Shown piece after piece: positions 7,624 to 15,203 of a stretch of DNA of 17,728 nt; the stretch's first letter is position 1, and each line of letters starts with the position of its first letter. The stretch is taken from the NCBI GenBank assembly GCA_023230325.1, contig JALNXN010000013.1, forward strand, positions 1-17,728. Direction: 5' to 3'. The notes below the pieces were generated by a model, which saw nothing but the letters and a program-made list of their open reading frames with translations, did not search any database and was not told where the DNA came from. The stretch comes from an archaeon (GTDB lineage: Archaea; Iainarchaeota; Iainarchaeia; Iainarchaeales; CSSED10-239). A program made the translations under genes and the position numbers.

Positions 7624-10086
7624 TTACAAAGCTTTTTTAATATTTAGTTTTATGCTTTCTTGCTCAATAGTGTGATTTTCAAGTTTTTCTGTAACATTAA
7701 TTGTTTTAGCTTTAGTAACTGCTCTAAGATCTTCTAAAAACTTAGAATAATCTTTTGTGCTTTCAATCTCTATAACCTCTAATTCTGTTTTAAGTGAAAT
7801 GTTCTCTGTTGACTTGTAGGTTCTAATCATGGAGATAATTTTTAAGATCTCTTCATATGTTTCTTTTGTGTTTTTTTCACACTCATTAGAAGTAACTTCT
7901 TTTGGCCACTCACAAACATGTATTGATTCTTTCTTTTCAATATCTTTAAAATAGTAACTATATAGCTCCTCAGTTGCAAATGGAAGATAAACAGAGTACA
8001 TCTTTAACACAGCATTAAAGGCATGATACAAGGTATATTGTGCAGACAGTCTTTCTTTAGCTCCTCTAGTCTCTGGATTATATAATCTGTTCTTTACAAT
8101 CTCTAAATAATTGTCACAAAGTTCTTTCCAAAAGAAAAGATTAATCTCTTGAAGTGCTTTTGAAAAATCAAAATTATTTAGGTTATTATCTGCATTTTTA
8201 ATTGTTTGATTTAATTTATTTAATAAACAGTTATCAAGTTCTTCTAGCTTTTCAATTTTTGTTTCTGGATTAAAGTCAATCAAGTGCATTAAAGTAAATT
8301 TAACAGAATTAAATAATTTTATGATTGTCTTTTGTCCAGTCAAGATTTCTTTTTCTGGATAGATTAAGTCTTGTCCAAGTTTACAGCTAGCAGACATATA
8401 CCTAATAGCATCTGCTCCAAATTTCTCAATAGCAGTTTCAGGATCAACACCATTACCTTTTGATTTTGACATCTTCTTTCCATCAGTTCCTAAGATCCAA
8501 CCGTTGATCATTGCTTTTTTCCAAGGTATTAGATCATAATGGAATTTTGATTTAACAATTGTATTAAATAACCAAAAGGAGATTATGTCGTGTCCTTGTG
8601 GTCTTAAGTCCATAGGTTTGTTTTTTATTAGTTGATAGGTCTTACTGTCTTTTATAAGACTTTTAACAATTGTGGGAGTAAGAGCGCTTGTTGCCCAGGT
8701 AGTCATAACATCCTTTTCTGCAAAAAACTCTGTGTGTCCGCATTTTGGGCATCTTTCAATTGGTGGTTTTGTAGTTTCTGGATCAACTGGTAAAGAGTCT
8801 TTGTTAGCAACAACTATTTCTTCACAGTTTTTACAATACCAGATTGGAAAGGTTATTCCTAACTTTATTTGTCTTGAGATACACCAATCCCAGCTAAGTC
8901 CATTTACCCAATTGTTATATCTTGTTTTATAAAATTTAGGAAGCCATTCAAATTCATTTCCCCAGTCTATCATTTCTTTTTTAATGTCTAGGTATTTGAT
9001 AAACCATTGTTTGGAGTTAATAAATTCAATTGGAGTTGAACATCTTTCATGTGTGTTTACCATGTGCTTGATTGGGGTTTGGGTTGTTAGAAGATTATTG
9101 TTTTTAAGGTCTTGGATTATTTTTTGTCTAGCTTCTGTTATTTTTAGGTCTTTATATTCTTTTGTTATTTCACTCATAAATCCACTTTTAGTAATTGCTT
9201 GCTTGATTGGAAGATTATACTTTTTTTGCCATTCCATGTCTGTTTGGTCTCCAAAAGTACAGCACATAACTAACCCTGTGCCTTTGTTAGGGTCTGCTTT
9301 TTCGTCTTCTAAGATTGGAACTTCAAAATCAAATAATGGAACTTTTGCTTTTTTTCCTAAGAATTTTTTATACCTTTCGTCATTAGGGTTGTAGAAAATA
9401 GCAACACAAGCAGGTAGAAGTTCTGGTCTAGTTGTTGCAACAATTAGGTCTTGGTCATCTATTTTAAAAATTATGTTATTAAAAGTAGAAGATATCTCTT
9501 CATCAACCAAGTCAACTTGTGCAATTGCTGTTTGGCAAGTGGTACACCACATGGTTGGTGCTTCTTTTCTATAGGTTTTTTCTTTTTCTAAAAGATCAAT
9601 AAATGAGAGTTGTGATATTTTTCTTGAGTTGTCATCTATGGTGTCATAAACAAGTGTCCAGTCAACACTGATTCCTAATCTTTTAAATTTATATAAATAG
9701 TCTTCTCTAAGTTCTATGTCTAAGGTCTTATAACAAAGCTCTAAGAAATCTTCTCTAGTCATCAATTGTGATTTTACACCTTTTATTTTTTCTATTAATT
9801 TTTGGGTTGGAAGACCATTGTCATCTGTGCCTAAAGGTAGTAGGACATTAAAGCCTTTTAGTCTTTTATATCTTGCAATAAAGTCCATTTGAGCTCCACC
9901 AAAGGCATGCCCCATATGTAATTTTCCAGAGATTGTTGGAGGTGGAGAGTCAATTGTAAAGATTGGTTTTTCTAAGTTGTCTCTATCAAAGGCATAAAGA
10001 TTTTTAGTTGACCAAACCTCTAGCCATTTTTTTTCAATTTCTTGTGTGTTGTATTTTTTCGGTAATTGTGAAATATCTAAATCCAT
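7624..10086 (-). CDS. valS: Valyl-tRNA synthetase, archaeal type
   Basis: This class I synthetase charges tRNA-Val with valine. Its 820 residues carry the HIGH motif as HMGH (57-60, in PPTISGKLHMGHAFGG) and the KMSKS motif as KMSKS (538-542, in DGKKMSKSKGNGVDPE). The editing (CP1) domain is present, with VATTRPELLPACVAIF (216-231) and KGTGLVMCCTFGDQTD (268-283), both typical of archaeal ValRS. Zinc-ligand cysteine pairs are at C181/C184, C418/C421 and C446/C449. The anticodon-binding helical domain follows from about 600. The C-terminal coiled coil of bacterial ValRS is absent, as in other archaea. The start is supported by GTGATT, complementary to the 16S rRNA tail, 4 nt upstream. Confidence 0.97.
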   Translation of the reverse strand: MDLDISQLPKKYNTQEIEKKWLEVWSTKNLYAFDRDNLEKPIFTIDSPPPTISGKLHMGHAFGGAQMDFIARYKRLKGFNVLLPLGTDDNGLPTQKLIEKIKGVKSQLMTREDFLELCYKTLDIELREDYLYKFKRLGISVDWTLVYDTIDDNSRKISQLSFIDLLEKEKTYRKEAPTMWCTTCQTAIAQVDLVDEEISSTFNNIIFKIDDQDLIVATTRPELLPACVAIFYNPNDERYKKFLGKKAKVPLFDFEVPILEDEKADPNKGTGLVMCCTFGDQTDMEWQKKYNLPIKQAITKSGFMSEITKEYKDLKITEARQKIIQDLKNNNLLTTQTPIKHMVNTHERCSTPIEFINSKQWFIKYLDIKKEMIDWGNEFEWLPKFYKTRYNNWVNGLSWDWCISRQIKLGITFPIWYCKNCEEIVVANKDSLPVDPETTKPPIERCPKCGHTEFFAEKDVMTTWATSALTPTIVKSLIKDSKTYQLIKNKPMDLRPQGHDIISFWLFNTIVKSKFHYDLIPWKKAMINGWILGTDGKKMSKSKGNGVDPETAIEKFGADAIRYMSASCKLGQDLIYPEKEILTGQKTIIKLFNSVKFTLMHLIDFNPETKIEKLEELDNCLLNKLNQTIKNADNNLNNFDFSKALQEINLFFWKELCDNYLEIVKNRLYNPETRGAKERLSAQYTLYHAFNAVLKMYSVYLPFATEELYSYYFKDIEKKESIHVCEWPKEVTSNECEKNTKETYEEILKIISMIRTYKSTENISLKTELEVIEIESTKDYSKFLEDLRAVTKAKTINVTEKLENHTIEQESIKLNIKKAL

Positions 10087-10298
10087 TGTTAATCACTCTC
10101 TAATATTATATATAATAATTACTACAAAGATATTATAAATATTATATATTAAAAAAAGTTGAAGAGTTTCAAATTAGAAATTAAAGGTGTTGTTTTTTTG
10201 GGAGCAGAGGGGTTGTGTTTTTCTAAATTTAGATTATAGTTTTTTTATGATTTTCAATATCCACAATATCTTTTTTTGGGTAAGTTAAATATTTTTTT
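10087..10298. other. Intergenic spacer with valS promoter and a G/T-rich stretch
   Basis: Near valS (10087-10150) the sequence is almost pure A/T with TATA-like runs, suited to a leftward promoter, and contains GTGATT (10091-10096, - strand). Further out, 10186-10223 is unlike its surroundings on the + strand. It holds two related G/T-rich segments (GGTGTTGTTTTTTT and GGGGTTGTGTTTTT) joined by GGGAGCAGA and followed by the palindrome CTAAATTTAG. No ORF covers it. It could be part of an RNA or of a regulatory site, but the sequence alone does not decide. Confidence 0.35.
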
Positions 10299-10922
10299 TC
10301 AACTATACTTCTTCACAAGGTCAAAGATCTTATTTTGTATCTTAATAGAAAACTCAATTTCTTTAATTTTTTTAGAAACTTGTTCCATTTTGGATTTAGC
10401 AGTTGTTTGTTTAAACTTTTGTTTCTTTTTACTATACTCTCCAATGTTTGTGTCTCTATAAACAATTGAGTTATTAACTGTTTCTTTAAGTTTACGTCTA
10501 TAATCTGGATCTACAAGAAAGGTATTAAACAAATGTTGATATTCAGGGTCCATTAGAATTTGGTCTGTTAGTTTAGAGTCAAGAACATCTTTTTTATAAT
10601 CTTTGTCTATCATTTTCTTAATTTTATGTTGCCAATATTTCTTTTTAAAAACCATGTTTGTAGCAATATTCTTATAATAGTTTTCTGCATTGTTCTTTGT
10701 TCTTTTCCAATACTGCTCTTCTTTTTTAAGATCTAAAAGACTTTCACTTAATTCATTTTGTTTTTTTTTAATCTCTGTAAGTTTAGGGTAAACTATTTTT
10801 CTATTCTCTACCTGTAAGACTTTTGTTTTAAAATAATAAATTAAATATTTTTTATCCTCTTCACTTAAAGTAACAGAATAATATTTTTCTAATTGTTCGA
10901 TTTTGTTAATTGTTTGTTTCAT
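10299..10922 (-). CDS. Charged, mostly helical protein of unknown function
   Basis: I do not recognise a family. The 207 residues are rich in Lys, Glu and Tyr, with no membrane segment or signal peptide, so it is probably cytoplasmic. Helical, coiled-coil-like stretches are likely around 45-110 and 165-205. The middle holds two related short units, MDPEYQHLFNTFL and VDPDYRRKLKETV. No cysteine or metal-binding cluster is visible. The start is well supported by GTGATTAACTATG, nearly identical to the valS start context. It is 212 nt upstream of valS on the same strand, but the spacer probably contains a separate valS promoter. Confidence 0.75.
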   Translation of the reverse strand: MKQTINKIEQLEKYYSVTLSEEDKKYLIYYFKTKVLQVENRKIVYPKLTEIKKKQNELSESLLDLKKEEQYWKRTKNNAENYYKNIATNMVFKKKYWQHKIKKMIDKDYKKDVLDSKLTDQILMDPEYQHLFNTFLVDPDYRRKLKETVNNSIVYRDTNIGEYSKKKQKFKQTTAKSKMEQVSKKIKEIEFSIKIQNKIFDLVKKYS

Positions 10923-11060
10923 AGTTAATCACTATTTGTTTATCTTAATACAATATACAACCAAATATATTTTTAAATACTAATTTTTTTACAAAATCCA
11001 AGGTATTAATAAATATTTTGCATTATTTAATATTTATACACAATTATTAAAATAAAAAAT

Positions 11061-11066
11061 GAGGTA
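11061..11066 (+). promoter_or_regulatory. Shine-Dalgarno GAGGTA before nac
   Basis: GAGGTA lies 6 nt before the nac ATG at 11073 and is one of the stronger ribosome-binding sites in the window. A TATA-like sequence (TTTAATATTTATA, about 11026-11038) lies upstream. Together they fix the nac start. Confidence 0.6.
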
Positions 11067-11072
11067 ATTTTT

Positions 11073-11417
11073 ATGATTCCAGGAATGGGTGGACTTGATC
11101 CAAGAAGAATAAATTCTATGATGAAACAGATGGGTATTGAAAACAAAGAGCTATCTGCAAAAAGAGTAATCATTGAACTAGAAGGAGATTCTAAAATAGT
11201 AATTAATAACCCATCAGTAACTGAAATTTCAATGCAAGGTCAAAAAACATACCAAGTAGCAGGAGAAATATCAGAAGAGAAACAATTAAAAATTCCAGAG
11301 GATGATGTAAATTTAGTTTCTACAACTGCAAAAGTGTCTTATGAAAAAGCAAAATTGACTTTAGAAAAAACAAAAGGAGATATTGCGCAGGCAATCTCAG
11401 AATTGGAAGAGAAATAA
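11073..11417 (+). CDS. nac: Nascent polypeptide-associated complex protein (archaeal NAC)
   Basis: This ribosome-associated chaperone binds nascent chains near the exit tunnel; archaea have a single alpha-type subunit that forms homodimers. It is 114 residues, normal length. The N-terminus MIPGMGGLDPRRINSMMKQM is diagnostic. It is followed by the beta-rich NAC domain (about 28-75, including VIINNPSV-like IVINNPSV and YQVAGE) and a C-terminal UBA-like helical domain (about 76-112, EDDVNLVSTTAKVSYEKAK). It is a single-gene unit on the + strand. Its stop lies 6 nt from the end of the convergent gene, so both transcripts must terminate inside each other's 3' regions. Confidence 0.96.
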   Translation: MIPGMGGLDPRRINSMMKQMGIENKELSAKRVIIELEGDSKIVINNPSVTEISMQGQKTYQVAGEISEEKQLKIPEDDVNLVSTTAKVSYEKAKLTLEKTKGDIAQAISELEEK

Positions 11418-11423
11418 TTTATT

Positions 11424-12731
11424 TTATTTTTCCTCTAATTGCACAAACATCAATTCATCTCTAATTGCAAAGGCATTAACAATCAAATCAAAATTACTTT
11501 TATTCTCGTCTTCTGGCCATAAAAGATGTGCAGTTGCGTATCTTTCTTTAAAAGTATAATCTATGTTATTTAGAGTTACTTTCAAAAGATCAAATTCTGC
11601 AAGTCTAGTCACATTTGTAATCTCTACTTCTTTAGTTTCTAATTTTTGAGAGATTGCTTCTAGATTTAAATCACCAGTATTAAATATAAGGTTGATTTGT
11701 TGTTTTGGCATATTAATAATTAAAGGGGTGCCTTCTATTTTTTCTGAAAGCTTTTGTTTAGTTTCCAGATACTGTATAAGATCATAACCCTCATTAAAGC
11801 TAACAATCAATTTACTTTCATTTTCATCAATCTGTGTGTCTTTAATGATTGTGCCATTTTCATCTTTAAGTGCTTGTAAATCTATTTTTAAACTTTCAAA
11901 GTTTTGATCTTCTAAAAGCTTATACTCTAAATTGTCTATAAATTTTATAGTAATCTCTAGATTTTCATCAACAAACAACTCTTCAATTTCTGAAAGGCTA
12001 ATGTTATTATCAATATTTGTTTTTGAAACAACTGTGTAAGAATCTAACCAATCACTTAAATCAGAATTAATTTCTCCAAAAACCATCTGTGGGCTACTAG
12101 AAAGATTTTGTGATTCTAGGATTAAAAATTGTGTTGGAGTTTCTCCTCTAAAGACAATCTGGATCTGTGCTAAGATTTGATCTTTTTTAAGTGTCTCAAT
12201 TCCCAAGATTGCTTCCATTTTCTCAATAGTCATTTGATAATCTTTGGTTTTGTTATCATCGCCTACAAGATCAATTGTTTTTTTAGGTAAAGACACTAAA
12301 CCCATTTGGTAGATTTCAGGTTCTTTTATAAAATTAAAATCATTAATCTTATTTACAATTTCTTCCTTTTTATTACCATTAATTATTATTTTTACAATTG
12401 CAACAATATTTCCATTAACATCTTTATTGAAGTTCACTGTTGGACTTTTAACTCCATCAATCTCATAAAATTTACCTTTAACTTCTTCAACATCATAAAT
12501 GTCGGTGTTACCTGCAACAATTATCTGTGGATATATTTCTAAAACATTTGAATCAATTTGTCCTAGGTAAACTTCTAATGGTAAATTAAAATCTGTGTCA
12601 ACTGGTTTGTTATCATCAACAACTGGAGTGTCACTATCAGGTCTTCCCCCTAGTGCAAAGCCAAATATAGAACCAATAAATAGAATAACAACAATTATAG
12701 AAACAACTGCTTCTGTAGATATTTTTTTCAT
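11424..12731 (-). CDS. Membrane-anchored, sequon-rich extracellular protein of unknown function
   Basis: I do not recognise a family. The 435 residues start with MKKISTEA and a hydrophobic helix (about 8-27) ending in FALGG. An Asp/Pro-rich linker (30-48) comes next, then a long acidic alpha/beta region without further membrane segments. The layout suggests an N-terminally anchored surface protein. Seven N-glycosylation sequons (NKT, NLS, NIS, NGT, NES, NVT, NKS) fit archaeal surface glycosylation. There is no cysteine. Repeated strand-helix-strand patterns hint at several ferredoxin-like domains, but I cannot delimit them reliably. The start is supported by GTGATTT 5 nt upstream. The C-terminus is acidic (LEEK), without an archaeosortase sorting signal. 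Confidence 0.8.
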   Translation of the reverse strand: MKKISTEAVVSIIVVILFIGSIFGFALGGRPDSDTPVVDDNKPVDTDFNLPLEVYLGQIDSNVLEIYPQIIVAGNTDIYDVEEVKGKFYEIDGVKSPTVNFNKDVNGNIVAIVKIIINGNKKEEIVNKINDFNFIKEPEIYQMGLVSLPKKTIDLVGDDNKTKDYQMTIEKMEAILGIETLKKDQILAQIQIVFRGETPTQFLILESQNLSSSPQMVFGEINSDLSDWLDSYTVVSKTNIDNNISLSEIEELFVDENLEITIKFIDNLEYKLLEDQNFESLKIDLQALKDENGTIIKDTQIDENESKLIVSFNEGYDLIQYLETKQKLSEKIEGTPLIINMPKQQINLIFNTGDLNLEAISQKLETKEVEITNVTRLAEFDLLKVTLNNIDYTFKERYATAHLLWPEDENKSNFDLIVNAFAIRDELMFVQLEEK

Positions 12732-12800
12732 AATTTAAATCACTTTTAATTTTTATATGTTTTTTATTTTTAAATATGTATATATATTATTGTTCACTTC

Positions 12801-12810
12801 TTTTTAAAAG
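12801..12810 (+). promoter_or_regulatory. TATA-like box for dus, leaderless start
   Basis: TTTTTAAAAG is centred about 27 nt before the dus ATG at 12834, the distance expected between a TATA box and the transcription start in archaea. No Shine-Dalgarno precedes this ATG. The mRNA is therefore probably leaderless. ATGs at 12815 and 12830 are in another frame and stop quickly. Confidence 0.5.
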
Positions 12811-12833
12811 TTTTATGTATCTGATAATTATGT

Positions 12834-13784
12834 ATGTCTTTTCAAATTTCAAAATATAAATTTAAATCAAGAGGTGTTTTAGCACCAATCTTAGATTATT
12901 CAACTTTACCTTTTAGATTACTTTGTAAAGATTATGGTGCTTCTTTAACATTTACAGAGATGGTGCACATTAAACAAGTTGTTCCTTTTGAAAAAGATTT
13001 AAGTAAGATTAGTTCATTAGATTCTTGTAAAGATGACAAGGTTACTGCTGTTCAATTAGTTGGAGATTTTACAGATAGAAAATTAACTTTAAAAGCAATT
13101 GAGGTAATAGATTCTCTAAAAGACTTTGATATTATAAATTTAAATTTAGGTTGTCCCTCAGGAAAGATTATTGCAGGAAACTCAGGCTCTTGTTTGATAA
13201 AGGATCTTTCTAAAGTCTTACCTGTAATAAAAGAAATAAAATCTGTTTCTAATAAACCAGTAACTGTAAAGACAAGGCTTGGTTTTTATGAAAATGAAAT
13301 TAATATTATTTCTAAAAAACTAATATCAACTGGAATTGATGGACTAGTGGTTCATGCAAGAAGAGCTGTTGACAATTACTCTGTAAAAGCAGAGGTTTCT
13401 TTTTTAAAGAAACTAAATAAGGAGATTTCAATTCCTTTTATCTATAATGGAGATGTGTCAAAAAACAATCTAAACTTATTTGATGACTTTTCAGCAATCA
13501 TGGTTGCTCGTGAGGCTTTAGGCAATCCTTACATCTTTACCCAGATTGATGATTATGATCTGCAGAAAGAAATTGAAGAGTATGATCTTGAAAAAAGAAA
13601 AAAAGCTTTTCTAGATTTTTTAAAAATATACAAAAAACATAAAATTCCTTTTCCAAAATTTAAATTAATAGTTGTTTCTTTTTTAAAGGATTTTCCAAAA
13701 GCTAGTCAACTAAGAGATGTTGTTTCTAAATCTAAAAATGAGATTGAATTAATTTCTGTAATTAAAGAAGAATTGTATTTATAA
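12834..13784 (+). CDS. dus: tRNA-dihydrouridine synthase
   Basis: This FMN-dependent enzyme reduces uridine to dihydrouridine in the tRNA D-loop. The 316-residue protein follows the Dus pattern: VLAPILDYSTLPFR (15-28) for FMN binding, TEMV (41-44) and VQLVGDF (73-79). The catalytic Cys is C107 in INLNLGCPSGKIIAGNSG. VTVKTRLGF, then VVHARRA with the catalytic-region histidine, then YNGDV and MVAREALGNPYIF for phosphate binding complete it. A short helical domain closes the protein. It is a monocistronic + strand gene, and its last codons (KEELYL and stop) form the first unit of a 25-bp tandem repeat. Which D-loop position it modifies cannot be read from the sequence. Confidence 0.94.
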   Translation: MSFQISKYKFKSRGVLAPILDYSTLPFRLLCKDYGASLTFTEMVHIKQVVPFEKDLSKISSLDSCKDDKVTAVQLVGDFTDRKLTLKAIEVIDSLKDFDIINLNLGCPSGKIIAGNSGSCLIKDLSKVLPVIKEIKSVSNKPVTVKTRLGFYENEINIISKKLISTGIDGLVVHARRAVDNYSVKAEVSFLKKLNKEISIPFIYNGDVSKNNLNLFDDFSAIMVAREALGNPYIFTQIDDYDLQKEIEEYDLEKRKKAFLDFLKIYKKHKIPFPKFKLIVVSFLKDFPKASQLRDVVSKSKNEIELISVIKEELYL

Positions 13785-13947
13785 GTTATAAGAAGAATTA
13801 TATTTACAAGTTGTAAGAAGAGTTATATTTACAAGTTATAAGAAGAATTTTATTTATAATTTATAAGAAGAGTTGTATTTATAATTTATAAGAAGAATTA
13901 TATTTACAATTTGTAAGAAGAATTGTATTTATAAGTTAAAGAAGAAT
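13765..13947. repeat. 25-bp tandem repeat, about 7.3 copies, across two convergent gene ends
   Basis: Seven units start at 13765, 13790, 13815, 13840, 13865, 13890 and 13915, followed by a partial unit from 13939. The unit begins AAGAAGAATTATATTTACAA and ends GTTGT or GTTAT. Variants are A/G, A/G/T, C/T, G/T and A/G at five positions. All units are 25 bp except the seventh (24 bp). The first unit encodes the last residues of dus and its stop; the last units include the stop and final Leu codons of the convergent gene. 25 is not a multiple of three, so the array did not grow as coding sequence. It appears to have grown by duplication of the dus 3' end. Confidence 0.93.
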
Positions 13948-14676
13948 CAGATAGACAAGAATAGAAATTAGTAAAATCCACAAAATTGATTTATAATTTT
14001 TTCTAAGCTGATCAAAAAGCCAAACAATACCTTTGCCAATACTATTAAAGATAATAAATATGTAGTTTGCAACTTTTTTTGGACTCTTAATATCTTCAAG
14101 CATTTCATAAAAAAGTTCCTTTTGAGTTAGTTCTTTTTCTTTTATTTTCTCAAAGTCATTAACTTCCCCAGTAATTGCATCTAGTTTTATTTTAGTTTTT
14201 AGAATCTTTAATTTCCAATTAGGAACAATTATTTCTTCAACACCACTTAAGAATACTTCTTCAATTTTCACATTATATTTTTGAGCTAAATAATTAGTAA
14301 TTGTTTTTTCTGCTTCTTTTTGGGAAATTATTGACTTTTTTAAAACTATTTGGGTTTTGTCTGTTTTTGGAATATGCAATTCTGCCATTATCCTTGGTTT
14401 TTCAACAGCAAAAAGTAAAACTACCTTTTCATTTATTTTGTTGCTTATGCTGTTAATTGCAATTTGACCGGTAATCTGTTCAAATTTACCATTATAATTA
14501 GAAAGAATATCGTAGTAACAAACCCAATAAGGTGTGAGAGTTAGATATAAACTTTTTGGGCTTATATCTAATTTGTAACCTTTTTTTTTGAGATTGGTTT
14601 TAATTATCTCTATAACTTGTTTAGGCTCCAGTTTAACTGGAAACCTTTTTTTATCTATTTGCATCTTAGATGTCAA
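13936..14676 (-). CDS. PepSY-like membrane protein downstream of sepF
   Basis: There is no firm family. The 246 residues seem to hold two PepSY/YpeB-like units. Residues about 16-77 have a helix, then LTPYWVCYYDI, then GQIAINSIS. Residues about 116-172 have SQKEAEKTITNYLAQKYN, then VPNWKLKIL, then LDAITGEV. The pattern of a helix followed by [VT]P-x-W strands and a D/N-x-x-x-G turn is typical of PepSY. The C-terminus carries an amphipathic or hydrophobic stretch (203-222) and a terminal membrane helix (230-246), so it is probably tail-anchored with the domain in the cytoplasm. It starts 2 nt after the sepF stop, so translation is coupled, and a link with cell division or SepF membrane complexes is plausible but unproven. 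Its last codons lie in the tandem repeat. Confidence 0.8.
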   Translation of the reverse strand: MTSKMQIDKKRFPVKLEPKQVIEIIKTNLKKKGYKLDISPKSLYLTLTPYWVCYYDILSNYNGKFEQITGQIAINSISNKINEKVVLLFAVEKPRIMAELHIPKTDKTQIVLKKSIISQKEAEKTITNYLAQKYNVKIEEVFLSGVEEIIVPNWKLKILKTKIKLDAITGEVNDFEKIKEKELTQKELFYEMLEDIKSPKKVANYIFIIFNSIGKGIVWLFDQLRKNYKSILWILLISILVYLILL

Positions 14677-14678
14677 AT

Positions 14679-15026
14679 TTATTTTATTTTTTTAATAATT
14701 TTTACTTTACTAGGAACAATTAGTAGTTTAGTTTTTGACATCATTGCGATATCTCCACCTTTATCAGTAATATACATCTTTAATTGTCCAACAAATTGCT
14801 TTGCTCTTTGTGGATTTCTTTTTGAGATCCCTTCAATATCAAGAATAATTAGATTTCTATCTCTTAGTTCTTTAATAACAGCATCAACTTCTACATTTGA
14901 TTGTAGACTAATTGGCTTAACATAAAAGTCAACATCTTCTATTTCTTCCTCAACATCCATATTGTTAATGAATTCATCTAGATCCACTTCTTCTTTTTTT
15001 GTAAACATTTTGTCAAATAAGGCCAT
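14679..15026 (-). CDS. sepF: Cell division protein SepF, archaeal type
   Basis: SepF anchors FtsZ filaments to the membrane in archaea that divide with FtsZ. The protein is 115 residues. The N-terminal MALFDKMF resembles the amphipathic membrane-binding helix, followed by an acidic linker (about 10-33). The SepF core (about 34-110) has VKPISLQSNVEVDAVIKEL, then LIILDIEGISKRNPQRAKQF, then GQLKMYITDKGGDIAMMSK and the final strand LLIVPSKVKI. The ISKRNP and GGDIA blocks are typical of the archaeal family. A strong Shine-Dalgarno, GAGGTG (15034-15039, - strand), lies 7 nt upstream. FtsZ is not encoded in the window. It is cotranscribed with a PepSY-like membrane protein. Confidence 0.92.
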   Translation of the reverse strand: MALFDKMFTKKEEVDLDEFINNMDVEEEIEDVDFYVKPISLQSNVEVDAVIKELRDRNLIILDIEGISKRNPQRAKQFVGQLKMYITDKGGDIAMMSKTKLLIVPSKVKIIKKIK

Positions 15027-15033
15027 TTCTCCC

Positions 15034-15039
15034 CACCTC
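15034..15039 (-). promoter_or_regulatory. Strong Shine-Dalgarno GAGGTG for sepF
   Basis: On the - strand GAGGTG precedes the sepF ATG by 7 nt. It is the best match in the window to the complement of the archaeal 16S rRNA tail. It fixes the sepF start and suggests efficient translation. Confidence 0.65.
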
Positions 15040-15203
15040 GAAGTTTTGATTATTTATAGCTAAATAACTTATAATATTAATGCACCAAAATATTTAAATA
15101 TAAAATGTATTTTGAGTTTTTAAAATTTTAAAAAAACTTCTCTGTTTTTATGTTTTTTTGTACTTAATTTTGTAATAATTAAATATAAAGTAAGGTAATT
15201 TAT

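Noticed and set aside
8984..9394. 136-codon open frame on the + strand
   Set aside because: It is antisense to the ValRS editing-domain region, which is well conserved.
13765..13947. Tandem repeats considered as a CRISPR array
   Set aside because: Units are contiguous 25-mers without unique spacers, and no cas gene is nearby.
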